Shown here one piece after another: positions 26,241 through 39,500 of a stretch of DNA of 64,000 nucleotides. The stretch's first letter is position 1; the number at the start of each line of letters is the position of its first letter. Origin of the DNA: Metallyticus violacea. Its lineage: Eukaryota; Arthropoda; Insecta; Mantodea; Metallyticidae. A model generated the notes under the pieces. The model saw only the letters and a list, made by a program, of their open reading frames with translations, ran no database searches and was not told the DNA's origin. A program made the translations under genes and the position numbers. The stretch covers positions 372,001-436,000 of the forward strand of contig JAUJEO010000021.1 in NCBI GenBank assembly GCA_030762175.1. The letters run 5' to 3'.

Positions 26241-29200
26241 TTCATTAGAATCACTTTTGTTCCGTTCTTATTTGAGATAACTGGTTCTCCTTCATTATAC
26301 CAGTTTGATAGCCTCAGTAAAGCATATTGTGCGCAAAGAATCTCGAAAAGAAAAAAAATTTTTTTCGAAGATCGGAAACTTCGTTAGAATCACATTTTTT
26401 CGTTTTTATTTGAGATAACTGGTTCTCTTTCATTATACTAGTTTGATAGCCTCAGTAAAGCATATTATGCGCAAAGAATCTCGAAAAGAAAAAAAATTTT
26501 TTTCGAAGTTTGGAAACTTCGTTAGAATCACTTTTTTTCCGTTCTTATTTGAGATAACAGGTTCTCTTTCATTATACTAGTTTGATAGCCTCAGTAAGGC
26601 ATATTATGCGCAAAGAATCTGGAAAAGAAAAAAAAATTTTTTCGAAGTTTGGAAACTTCGTTAGAATCACTTATTTTCCGTTCTTATTTGAGATAACTGG
26701 TTCTCTTTCATTATACTAGTTTGATAACCTCAGAAAAGCATATTATGCGCAAAGAATCTCGAAAAGAAAAAAGTTTTTTTTCGAAGTTTGGAAACCTCGT
26801 TTGAATATCTTTTCTTCCGTTCTTATTTGAGATAACTGGTTCTCTTTCATTATACTAGTTTGATAGCCTCAGTAGAGCATATTATGCGCAAAGAATCTCG
26901 AAAAGAAAAAAAAATTTTTTCGAAGTTTGGAAACTTCGTTAGAATCACTTTTTTTCCGTTCTTATTTGAGATAACTGGTTCTCTTTCATTATACTAGTTT
27001 GATAGCCTCACAAAAGCATATTATGCACAAAGAATCTCGAAAAGAAAAAAAATTTTTTCGAAGTTAGGAAACTTCGTTAGAATCACTTTTTTTCCGTTCT
27101 TATTTGAGATAACTGGTTCTCTTTCATTATACTAGTTTGATAGCCTCAGTAAAGCATATTATGCATAAAGAATCTCGAAAAGAAAAAATTTTTTTTTCGA
27201 AGTTTGGAAACTTCGTTTGAATCACTTTTTTTCCGTTCTTATTTGAGATAACTGGTTCTCTTTCATTATACTAGTTTGATAGCCTCAGTAAAGGATATTA
27301 TGCACAAAGAATCTCGAAAAGAAAAAAATTTTTTTTCGAAGTTTGGAAACTTCGTCAGAATCACTTTTTTTCCGTTCTTATTTGAGATAACTGGTTCTCT
27401 TTCATTATACTAGTTTGATAGCCTCAGTAAAGCATATTATGCGCAAAGACTCTGGAAAAGAAAAAAAAATTTTTTCGAAGTTTGGAAACTTCGTTAGAAT
27501 CACTTTTTTTTCCGTTCTTATTTGAGATAACTGGTTCTCTTTCATTATACTAGTTTGATAGCCTCAGAAAAGCATATTATGCCCAAAGAATCTCGAAAAG
27601 ATAAAAGTTTTTTTTCGAAGTTTGGAAACTTCGTTTGAATAACTTTTTTTCCGTTCTTATTTCAGATAACTGGTTCTCTTTCATTATACTAGTTTGATAG
27701 CCTCAGAAAAGCATATTATGCGAAAAGAATCTCGAAAAGAAAAAAATTTTTTTTCGAAGTTTGGAAACTTCGTTAGAATCACTTTTTTTCCGTTCTTATT
27801 TGAGATAACTGGTTCTCTTTCATTATACTAGTTTGATAGCCTCAGAAAAGCATATTATACGCAAAGAATCTCGAAAAGAAAAAAAATTTTTTTCGAAGTT
27901 TGGAAACTTCGTTAGAATCACTTTTTTTTCCGTTCCTATTTGAAATAACTGGTTCTCTTTCATTATACTAGTTTGATAGCCTCAGAAAATCATATTATGC
28001 GCAAAGAATTTCGAAAAGAAAAAAAATTTTTTTCGATGTTTGGAAACTTTGTTAGAATCACTTTTTTCCGTTCTTATTTGAGATAACTGGTTCTCTTTCA
28101 TTATACTAGTTTGATAGCCTCAGAAAAGCATATTATGCACAAAGAATCTCGAAAAGAAAAAAAATTTTTTTCGAAGTTTGGAAACTTCTTTAGAATCACT
28201 TTTTTTCCGTTTTTATTTGAGATATCTGGTTCTCTTTCATTATACTAGTTTGATAGCCTTAGAAAACCATATTATGCGCAAAGAATCTCGAAAAGAAAAA
28301 AAATTTTTTTCGAAGTTTGGAAACTTCTTTAGAATCACTTTTTTTCCGTTCTTATTTGAGATAACTGGTTCTCTTTCATTATACTAGTTTGATAGCCTCA
28401 GTAAAGCATATTATGCACAAAGAATCCGGAAGAGAAAAAATTTTTTTTCGAAGTTTGGAAACTTCGTTGGAATCACTTTTTTTCCGTTCCTATTTGAGAT
28501 AACTGGTTCTCTTTCATTATACTAGTTTGATAGCCTCAGTAAAGCATATTATGCGCAAAGAATCTGGAAAAGAAAAAAAATTTTTTTCGAAGTTTGGAAA
28601 CTTCGTTAGAATCACTTTTTTTCCGTTCTTATTTGAGATAACTGGTTCTCTTTCATTATACTAGTTTGATTGCCTCAGAAAAGCATATTATGCACAAAGA
28701 ATCTCGAAAAGAAAAAAAATTTTTTTCGAAGTTAGGAAACTTCGTTAGAATCACTTTTTTTCCGTTCTTATTTGAGATAACTGGTTCTCTTTCATTATAC
28801 TAGTTTGATAGCCTCAGCAAAGCATATTATGCACAAAGAATCTCGAAAAGAAAAAAAAATTTTTTCGAAGTTTGGAAATTTTGTTTGAATCAATTTTTTT
28901 CCGTTCTTATTTGAGATAACTGGTTCTCTTTCATTATACTAGTTTGATAGCCTCAATAAAGCATATTATGCACAAAGAATCTCGAAAATAAAAAAATTTT
29001 TTTAGAACTTTGGAAACTTCGTTAGAATCACTTTTTTTCCGTTCTTATTTGAGATAACTGGTTCTCTTTCATTATACTAGTTTGATAGTCTCAGAAAACC
29101 ATATTATGCGCAAAGAATCTCGAAAAGAAAAAAAATTTTTTTCGAAGTTTGGAAACGTCTTTTGAATCACTTTTTTCCGTTCTTATTTGAGATAACTGGT

Positions 29201-29770
29201 TCTCTTTCATTATAGTAGTTTGATAGCCTCAGAAAACCATATTATGCGCAAAAAATCTCGAAATGAAAAAAATTTTTTTTCGAAGTTTGGAAACTTCATT
29301 AGTATCACTTTTTTTCCGTTCTTATTTGAGATAACTGGTTCTCTTTCATTATACTAGTTTGATAGCCTCAGTAAAGCATATTATGCGCAAAGAATCTGGA
29401 AAAGAAAAAAATTTTTTTTCGAAGTTTGGAAACTTCGTTAGAATCACTTTTTTTCCGTTCTAATTTGAGATAACTGGTTCTCTTTCATTATACTAGTTTG
29501 ATAGCCTCAGTAAAGCATATTATGTGCAAAGAATCTCGAAAAAAAAAAAAAAATTTTTTCGAAGTTTGGAAACTTCGTTAGAATCACTTTTTTTCCGTTC
29601 TTATTTTAGATAACTGGTTCTCTTTCATTATACTAGTTTGATACCCTCAGTAAAGCATATTACGCGCAAAGAATCTCGAAAAGAAAAAAAATTTTTTTCG
29701 AAGTTTGGAAACTTCATTAGAATCACTTTTTTTCCGTTCTTATTTGAGATAACTGGTTCTCTTTCATTAT
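26241..29770 (+). repeat. HOR family A segment, copy of 181-3,530 at 26.1-kb offset
   Basis: The distinctive ATACCAG / GTGCGC / GAAGATCGG monomer at about 26,297-26,375 and the CAAAGACTCTGG monomer near 27,445 match those at 196-275 and 1,341. The offset is about 26,101 bp, or 188 monomers. From about 28,000 the offset becomes about 26,240, because one monomer here (AAAATCATATTATG with GAATTTCGAAAAG) has no counterpart near 1,860. Homology fades near 29,770. This is the largest-scale repetition in the window. Confidence 0.83.
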
Positions 29771-30700
29771 ACTAGTTTGATAGCCTCAGTAAAGCATATT
29801 ATGCGCAAAGAATCTGGAAAAGAAAAAAAATTTTTTTCGAAGTTTGGAAACTCCGTTAGAATCACTTTTTCTCCGTTCTTATTTGAGATAACTGGTTCTC
29901 TTTCATTATACTAGTTTGATAGCCTCAGTAAAGCATATTATGCGCAAAGAATCTCGAAAAGAAAAAAAATTTTTTTCGAAGTTTGGAAACTTCGTTAGAA
30001 TCACTTTTTTTCCGTTCTTATTTGAGATAACAGGTTCTCTTTCATTATACTAGTTTGATAGCCTCAGTAAGGCATATTATGCGCAAAGAATCTGGAAAAG
30101 AAAAAAAAATTTTTTCGAAGTTTGGAAACTTCGTTAGAATCACATATTTTCCGTTCTTATTTGAGATAACTGGTTCTCTTTCATTATACTAGTTTGATAA
30201 CCTCAGAAAAGCATATTATGCGCAAAGAATCTCGAAAAGAAAAAAGTTTTTTTTCGAAGTTTGGAAACTTCGTTTGAATATCTTTTCTTCCGTTCTTATT
30301 TGAGATAACTGGTTCTCTTTCATTATACTAGTTTGATAGCCTCAGTAGAGCATATTATGCGCAAAGAATCTCGAAAAGAAAAAAAAATTTTTTCGAAGTT
30401 TGGAAACTTCGTTAGAATCACTTTTTTTCCGTTCTTATTTGAGATAACTGGTTCTCTTTCATTATAATAGTTTGATAGCCTCAGTAAAGGATATTATGCA
30501 CAAAGAATCTCGAAAAGAAAAAAAATTTTTTTCGAAGTTTGGAAACTTCGTCAGAATCACTTTTTTTCCGTTCTTATTTGAGATAACTGGTTCTCTTTCA
30601 TTATACTAGTTTGATAGCCTCAGTAAAGCATATTATGCGCAAAGAATCTGGAATAGAAAAAAAAAATTTTTCGAAGTATGGAAACTTCGTTTGAATAACT
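29771..30700 (+). repeat. Family A tail with 3,473-bp offset copy
   Basis: The segment from about 29,905 to 30,440 repeats 26,430-26,950 (AACAGG at 26,556 and 30,029; CAGTAGAGC at 26,870 and 30,343), 25 monomers apart. Two monomers are then missing (AAGGATATTA at 27,291 and 30,487, offset 3,196). The run ends in a GGAATAG monomer with A10T5 near 30,652, matching 25,373. After about 30,700 the monomer classes change to those of family C. Confidence 0.72.
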
Positions 30701-33700
30701 TTTTTCCGTTCTTATTTGAGATAACTGGTTCTCTTTCATTATACTAGTTTGATAGCCTCAGAAAACCATATTATGCGCAAAGAATCTCGAAAATAAAAAA
30801 AATTTTTTAGAACTTTGGAAACTTCGATAGAATCACTTTTTTTCCGTTCTTATTTGAGATAACTGGTTCTCTTTCATTATACTAGTTTGATAGCCTAAGA
30901 AAACCATATTATGCGCAAAGAATCTCGAAAAGAAAAAAAATTTTTTTCGAAGTTTGGAAACTTCCTTAGAATCACTTTTTTTCCATTCTTATTTGAGATA
31001 ACTGGTTCTCTTTCCTTATACTAGTTTGATAGCCTCAGAAAAGCATATTATGCGCAAAGAATCTCGAAAAGAAAAAAATTTTTTTTCGAAGTATGTAAAC
31101 GTCGTTTGAATCACTTTATTCCGTTCTTATTTGAGATTACTGGTTCTCTTTCATTATACTAGTTTGATAGCCTCAGAAAGGCATATTATGCACAAAGAAT
31201 CTCGAAAAGAAAAAAAATTTTTTTCGAAGTTAGGAAGTTTCGTTTGAATCACTTTTTTTCAATTCTTATTTGAGATAACTGGTTCTCTTTCATTATACTA
31301 GTTTGATAGCCTCAGTAAAGCATATTATGCACAAAGAATCTGGAAAAGAAAAAAAATTTTTTTCGAAGTTTGGAAACTTCATTAGAATCACTTTTTTTCC
31401 GTTCTTATTTGAGATAACTGGTTCTCTTTCATTATACTAGTTTGATAGCCTCAGTAAAGCATATTATGCGCAAAGAATCTGGAAAAGAAAAAAAATTTTT
31501 TTCGAAGTTTGGAAACTTCGTTAGAATCACTTTTTTCCCGTTCTTATTTGAGAAAACTGGTTCTCTTTCATTATACTAGTTTGATAGCCTCAGAAAAGCA
31601 TATTATGCGCAAAGAATCTCGAAAAGAAAAAAGTTTTTTTTCGAAGTTTGGAAACTTCGTTTGAATAACTTTTTTCCGTTCTTATTTGAGATAACTGGTT
31701 CTCTTTCATTATACTAGTTTGATAGCCTCAGAAAACCATATTATGCGCAAAGAATCTCGAAAATAAAAAAATTTTTTTTCGAAGTTAGGAAACTTCTTTA
31801 GAATCACTTTTTGTCCGTTCTTATTTGAGATAACTGGTTCTCTTTCATTATACTAATTAGATAACTTCAGAAAAGCATATTATGCGCAAAGAATCTCCAA
31901 AATAAAAAAATTTTTTTAGAACTTTGGAAACTTCGTTAGAATCACTTTTTTTCCGTTCTTATTTGAGATAACTGGTTCTCTTTCATTATACTAGTTTGAT
32001 AACCTCAGCAAAGCATATTATGCACAAAGAATCTCGAAAACAAAAAAATTTTTTTTCGAAGTTTGGAAACTTCGTTTGAATCACTTTTTTTCAATTCTTA
32101 TTTGAGATAACTGGTTCTCTTTCATTATACTAGTTTGATAGCCTCAGTAAAGCATATTATGCACAAAGAATCTGGAAAAGAAAAAAAATTTTTTTCCAAG
32201 TTTGGAAACTTCATTAGAATCACTTTTTTTCCGTTCTTATTTGAGATAACTGGTTCTCTTTCATTATACTAGTTTGATAGCCTCAGAAAAGCATATTATG
32301 CGCAAAGAATCTCGAAAAGAAAAAAGTTTTTTTTCGAAGTTTGGAAACTTCGTTTGAATACCTTTTTTCCGTTCTTATTTGAGATAACTGGTTCTCTTTC
32401 ATTATACTAGTTTGATAGCCTCAGAAAACCATATTATGCGCAAATAATCTCGAAAATAAAAAATTTTTTTTTCGAAGATAGGAAACTTCTTTAGAATCAC
32501 TTTTTTTCCGTTCTTATTTGAGATAACTGGTTCTCTTTCATTATACTACTTTGATAGCCTCAGAAAACCATATTATGCGCAAAGAATCTCGAAAAGAAAA
32601 AAAATTTTTTTCGAAGTTTGGAAACGTCGTTTGAATCACTTTTTTCCGTTCTTATTTGAGATAACTGGTTCTCTTTCATTATAGTAGTTTGATAGCCTCA
32701 GAAAAGCATATTATGCGCAAAGAATCTGGAAATGAAAAAAAATTTTTTTCGAAGTTTGGAAACTTCCTTAGAATCACTTTTTTTCCATTCTTATTTGAGA
32801 TAACTGGTTCTCTTTCCTTATACTAGTTTTATAGCCTCAGAAAAGCATATTATGCGGAAAGAATCTCGAAAAGAAAAAAATTTTTTTTCGAAGTATGGAA
32901 ACGTCGCTTGAATCACTTTATTCCGTTCTTATTTGAGATTACTGGTTCTCTTTCATTATAGTAGTTTGATAGGCTCAGAAAAGCATATTATGCACAAAGA
33001 ATCTCGAAAAGAAAAAAAATTTTTTTCAAAGTTAGGAATCTTCGTTAGAATCACTTTTTTTCCGTTCTTATTTGAGATAACTAATTCTCTTTCATTATAC
33101 TAATTTGATAGCCTCAGCAAAGCATATTATGCACAAAGAATCTCGAAAAGAAAAATTTTTTTTTTCGAAGTTTGGAAACTTCGTTTGAATCACTTTTTTT
33201 CCGTTCTTATTTGAGATAACTGGTTCTCTTTCACTATGCTAGTTTGATAACCTCAGCAAAGCACATTATGCACAAAGAATCACGAAAAGAAAAAAGTTTT
33301 TTTTCGAAGTTTGGAAACTTCGTTAGAATCACTTTTTTTCCGTTCTTATTTGAGAAAACTGGTTCTCTTTCATTATACTAGTTTGATAGCCTCAGAAAAG
33401 CATATTACGTGCAAAGAATCTCGAAAAGAAAAAAGTTTTTTTTCGAAGTTTGGAAACTTCGTTTGAATAAATTTTTTCCGTTCTTATTTGAGATAACTGG
33501 TTCTCTTTCATTATACTAGTTTGATAGCCTCAGAAAACCATATTATGCGCAAAGAATCTCGAAAATAAAAAATTTTTTTTTCGAAGTTAGGAAACTTCTT
33601 TAGAATCACTTTTTTTCCGTTCTTATTTGAGATAACTGGTTCTCTTTCATTATACTAATTAGATAACCTCAGAAAAGCATATTACGCGCAAAGAATCTCG

Positions 33701-36700
33701 AAAATAAAAAAATTTTTTTAGAACTTTGGAAACTTCGTTAGAATCACTTTTTTTCCGTTCTTATTTGAGATAACTGGTTCTCTTTCATTATACTAGTTTG
33801 ATAACCTCAACAAAGCATATTATGCACAAAGAATCTCGAAAACAAAAAAATTTTTTTTCGAAGTTTGGAAACTTCGTTTGAATCACTTTTTTTCAATTCT
33901 TATTTGAGATAACTGGTTCTCTTTCATTATACTAGTTTGATAGCCTCAGTAAAGCATATTATGCACAAAGAATCTGGAAAAGAAAAAAAATTTTTTTCGA
34001 AGTTTCGAAACTTCATTAGAATCACTTTTTTTCCGTTCTTATTTGAGATATCTCGTTCTCTTTCATTATACTAGTTTGATAGCCTCAGTAAAGCATATTA
34101 TGCGCAAAGAATCTGGAAAAGAAAAAAAATTTTTTTCGAAGTTTGGAAACTTCGTTAGAATCACTTTTTTTCCGTTCTTATTTGAGATAACTGGTTCTCT
34201 TTCATTATACTAGTTTGATAGCCTCAGAAAAGCATATTATGCGCAAAGAATCTCGAAAAGAAAAAAGTTTTTTTTCGAAGTTTGGAAATTTCGTTTGAAT
34301 AACTTTTTTCCGTTCTTATTTGAGATAACTGGTTCTCTTTCATTATACTAGTTTGATAGCCTCAGAAAACCATATTATGCGCAAAGAATCTCGAAAATAA
34401 AAAAATTTTTTTTCGAAGTTAGGAAACTTCTTTAGAATCACTTTTTTTCCGTTCTTATTTGAGATAACTGGTTCTCTTTCATTATACTAATTAGATAACC
34501 TCAGAAAAGCATATTACGCGCAAAGAATCTCGAAAATAAAAAAAATTTTTTAGAACTTTGGAAACTTCGATAGAATCACTTTTTTTCCGTTCTTATTTGA
34601 GATAACTGGTTCTCTTTCATTATACTAGTTTGATAGCCTAAGGAAACCATATTATGCCCAAAGAATCTCGAAAAGAAAAAAAATTTTTTTCGAAGTTTGG
34701 AAACGTCGTTTGAATCACTTTTTTCCGTTCTTATTTGAGATAACTGGTTCTCTTTCATTATAGTAGTTTGATAGCCTCAGAAAAGCATATTATGCGCAAA
34801 GAATCTGGAAATGAAAAAAATTTTTTTTCGAAGTTTGGAAACTTCCTTAGAATCACTTTTTTTCCATTCTTATTTGAGATAACTGGTTCTCTTTCCTTAT
34901 ACTAGTTTGATAGCCTCAGAAAAGCATATTATGCGCAAAGAATCTCGAAAAGAAAAAAATTTTTTTTCGAAGTATGGAAACGTCGTTTGAATCACTTTAT
35001 TCCGTTCTTATTTGAGATTACTGGTTCTCTTTCATTATACTAGTTTGATAGCCTCAGAAAAGCATATTATGCACAAAGAATCTCGAAAAGAAAAAAAATT
35101 TTTTTCGAAGTTAGGAAGTTTCGTTTGAATCACTTTTTTTCAATTCTTATTTGAGATAACTGGTTCTCTTTCATTATACTAGTTTGATAGCCTCAGTAAA
35201 GCATATTATGCACAAAGAATCTGGAAAAGAAAAAAAAATTTTTTCGAAGTTTGGAAACTTGATTAGAATCACTTTTTTTCCGTTCTTATTTGAGATAACT
35301 GGTTCTCTTTCATTATACTAGTTTGATAGCCTCAGTAAAGCATATTATGCGCAAAGAATCTGGAAAAGAAAAAAAATTTTTTTCGAAGTTTGGAAACTTC
35401 GTTAGAATCACTTTTTTTCCGTTCTTATTTGAGAAAACTGGTTCTCTTTCATTATACTAGTTTGATAGCCTCAGAAAAGCATATTATGCGCAAAGAATCT
35501 CGAAAAGAAAAAAGTTTTTTTTCGAAGTTTGGAAACTTCGTTTGAATAACTTTTTTCCGTTCTTATTTGAGATAACTGGTTCTCTTTCATTATACTAGTT
35601 TGATAGCCTCAGAAAACCATATTGGGCGCAAAGAATCTCGAAAAGAAAAAAAATTTTTTTCGAAGTTTGGAAACGTCGTTTGAATCACTTTTTTCCGTTC
35701 TTATTTGAGATAACTGGTTCTCTTTCATTATAGTAGTTTGATAGCCTCAGAAAAGCATATTATGCGCAAAGAATCTGGAAATGAAAAAAATTTTTTTTCG
35801 AAGTTTGGAAACTTCCTTAGAATCACTTTTTTTCCATTCTTATTTGAGATAACTGGTTCTCTTTCCTTATACTAGTTTGATAGCCTCAGAAAAGCATATT
35901 ATGCACAAAGAATCTCGAAAAGAAAAAAAATTTTTTTCGAAGTTAGGAAGTTTCGTTAGAATCACTTTTTTTCCGTTCTTATTTGAGATAACTGGTTCTC
36001 TTTCATTATACTAGTTTGATAACCTCAGCAAAGCATATTATGCACAAAGAATCTCGAAAACAAAAAAATTTTTTTTCGAAGTTTGGAAACTTCGTTTGAA
36101 TCACTTTTTTCCAATTCTTATTTGAGATAACTGGTTCTCTTTCATTATACTAGTTTGATAGCCTCAGTAAAGCATATTATGCACAAAGAATCTGGAAAAG
36201 AAAAAAAATTTTTTTCGAAGTTTGGAAACTTCATTAGAATCACTGTTTTTCCGTTCTTATTTGAGTTAACTGGTTCTCTTTCATTATACTAGTTTGATAG
36301 CCTCAGTAAAGCATATTATGCGCAAAGAATCTGGAAAAGAAAAAAGTTTTTTTTCGAAGTTTGGAAACTTCGTTTGAATAACTTTTTTCCGTTCTTATTT
36401 GAGATAACTGGTTCTCTTTCATTATACTAGTTTGATAGCTTCAGAAAACCATATTATGCGCAAAGAATCTCGAAAATAAAAAAATTTTTTTCGAAGTTAG
36501 GAAACTTCTTTAGAATCACTTTTTTTCCGTTCTTATTTGAGATAACTGGTTCTCTTTCATTATACTAATTAGATAACCTCAGAAAAGCATATTACGCGCA
36601 AAGAATCTCGAAAATAAAAAAATTTTTTTAGAACTTTGGAAACTTCGTTAGAATCACTTTTTTTCCGTTCTTATTTGAGATAACTGGTTCTCTTTCATTA

Positions 36701-39500
36701 TACTAGTTTGATAGCCTCAGAAAAGCATATTATGCGCAAAGAATCTCGAAAAGAAAAAAGTTTTTTTTCGAAGTTTGGAAACTTCGTTAGAATCACTTTT
36801 TTTCCGTTCTTATTTGAGATAACTGGTTCTCCTTCATTATACTAGTTTGATAGCCTTAGTAAAGCATATTATGCACAAAGTATCTCGAAAAGAAAAAAAA
36901 TTTTTTTCGAAGTTTGGAAACTTCGTTTGAATCACTTTTTTTCCGTTCTTATTTGAGATAACTTGTTCTCTTTCATTATACTAGTTTGATATCCTCAGTA
37001 AAGCATATTATGCACAAAATATCTCGAAAAGAAAAAAATTTTTTTTCGAAGTTTGGAAACTTCATTAGAATCACTTTTTTTCCGTTCTTATTTGAGATAA
37101 CTGGTTCTCTTTCATTATACTAGTTTGATAGCCTCAGTAAAGCATATTATGCGCAAAGAATATGGAAAAGAAAAAAAAATTTTTTCGAAGTTTGGAAACT
37201 TCGTTAGAATCACTTTTTCTCCGTTCTTATTTGAGATAACTGGTTCTCTTTCATTATACTAGTTTGATAGCCTCAAAAAAGCATATTATGCGCAAAGAAT
37301 CTCGAAAAGAAAAAAGTTTTTTTCAAAGTTTGGAAACTTCGTTTGAATAACTTTTTTTCCGTTCTTATTTGAGATAACTGGTTTTCTTTCATTATACTAG
37401 TTTGATAGCCTCAGAAAAGCATATTATGCACAAAGAATCTCGAAAAGAAAAAAAATTTTTTTCGAAGTTAGGAAGTTTCGTTAGAATCACTTTTTTTCCG
37501 TTCTTATTTGAGATAACTGGTTCTCTTTCATTATAGTAGTTTGATAACCTCAGCAAAGCATATTATGCACAAAGAATTTCGAAAACAAAAAAATTTTTTT
37601 TCGAAGTTTGGAAACTTCGTTTGAATCACTTTTTTTCAATTCTTATTTGAGATAACTGGTTCTCTTTCATTATACTAGTTTGATAGCCTCAGTAAAGCAT
37701 ATTATGCACAAAGAATCTGGAAAAGAAAAAAAATTTTTTTCGAAGTTTGGAAACTTCATTAGAATCACTTTTTTTCCGTTCTCATTTGAGATAACTGGTT
37801 CTCTTTCATTATACTAGTTTGTTAGCCTCAGTAAAGCATATTATGCGCAAAGAATCTGGAAAAGAAAAAAAATTTTTTTCGAAGTTTGGAAACTTCGTTA
37901 GAATCACTTTTTTTCCGTTCTTATTTGAGAAAACTGGTTCTCTTTCATTATACTAGTTTGATAGCCTCAGAAAAGCATATTATGCGCAAAGAATCTCGAA
38001 AATAAAAAAATTTTTTTTCGAAGTTAGGAAACTTGTTTAGAATCACTTTTTTTCCGTTCTTATTTGAGATAACTGGTTCTCTTTCATTATACTAATTAGA
38101 TAACCTCAGAAAAGCATATTACGCGCAAAGAATCTCGAAAATAAAAAAATTTTTTTCGAAGTTTGGAAACTTCATTAGAATCACTTTTTTTCCGTTCTTA
38201 TTTGAGATAACTCGTTCTCTTTCATTATACTAGTTTGATAGCCTCAGTAAAGCATATAATGCGCAAAGAATCTGGAAAAGAAAAAAGTTTTTTCGAAGTT
38301 TGGAAACTTCGTTTGAATAACTTTTTACCGTTCTTATTTGAGATAACTGGTTCTCTTTCATTATACTAGTTTGATAGCCTCAGAAAACCATATTATGCGC
38401 AAAGAATCTCGAAAATAAAAAAATTTTTTTTCGAAGTTAGGAAACTTCTTTAGAATAACTTTTTTTCCGTTCTTATTTGAGATAACTGGTTCTCTTTCAT
38501 TATACTAATTAGATAACCTCAGAAAAGCATATTACGCGCAAAGAATCTCGAAAATAAAAAAAATTTTTTAGAACTTTGGAAACTTCGATAGAATCATTTT
38601 TTTTCCGTTCTTATTTGAGATAACTGGTTCTCTTTCATTATACTAGTTTGATAGCCTCAGAAAACCATATTATGCGCAAAGAATCTCGAAAAGAAAAAAA
38701 ATTTTTTTCGAACTTTGGAAACGTCGTTTGAATCACTTTTTTCCGTTCTTATTTAAGATAACTGGTTCTCTTTCATTATAGTAGTTTGATAGCCTCAGAA
38801 AAGCATATTATGCGCAAAGAATCTCGAAATGAAAAAAAATTTTTTTCGAAGTTTGGAAACTTCCTTAGAATCACTTTTTTTCCATTTTTATTTGAGATAA
38901 CTGGTTCTCTTTCCTTATACTAGTTTGATAGCCTCAGAAAAGCATATTATGCGCAAAGAATCTCGAAAAGAAAAAAATTTTTTTTTAAGTTTGGAAACGT
39001 CGTTTGAATCACTTTATTCCGTTCTTATTTTAGATAACTGGTTCTCTTTCACTATACTAGTTTGATAGCCACAGTAATGCATATTATGCACAAAGAATCT
39101 CGAAAAGAAAAAAGTTTTTTTTCGAAGTTTCGAAACTTCGTTTGAATCACTTTTTTTCCGTTCTTATTTTAGATAACTGGTTCTCTTTCATTATACTAAT
39201 TTGATAGCCTCAGTAAAGCATATTATGCGCAAAGAATCTCGAAAAGAAAAAAAATTTTTTTCGAAGTTTGGAAACGTCGTTAGAATCACTTTTTTTCCGT
39301 TCTTATTTGAGATAACTGGTTCTCTTTCATTATAGTAGTTTGATAGCCTCAGAAAAGCATATTATGCACAAAGAATCTCGAAAAGAAAAAAAATTTTTTT
39401 CGAAGTTAGGAAACTTCGTTAGAATCACTTTTTTTCCGTTCTTATTTGAGATAACTGGTTCTCTTTCATTATACTAGTTTGATAGCCTCAGCAAAGCATA
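30701..39500 (+). repeat. HOR family C, 13-, 15- and 18-monomer units
   Basis: The marker GAGAAAACTG (normally GAGATAACTG) occurs at 31,550, 33,352, 35,431 and 37,927, giving units of 1,802, 2,079 and 2,496 bp. A second marker, CTTTCCTTATAC, at 31,010, 32,812 and 34,891 gives the same 1,802- and 2,079-bp spacings, so the units are genuine. A further CTTTCCTTATAC at 35,861 reflects a local 970-bp (7-monomer) repeat of 34,691-34,900. Typical classes are CAGAAAACC, CTAATTAGATAACC with ATTACGCGC, AGAACTTTGG without the CG dyad arm, CTGGAAATG and GAAAACAAAA. From about 38,000 to 39,500 the order is mixed, with no clear unit. Confidence 0.78.

Noticed and set aside
34576..34758. Minus-strand frames (also 60,306-60,506)
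   Set aside because: These are reverse-strand reading of the same monomers, with the same repeat-derived residues and no independent support.
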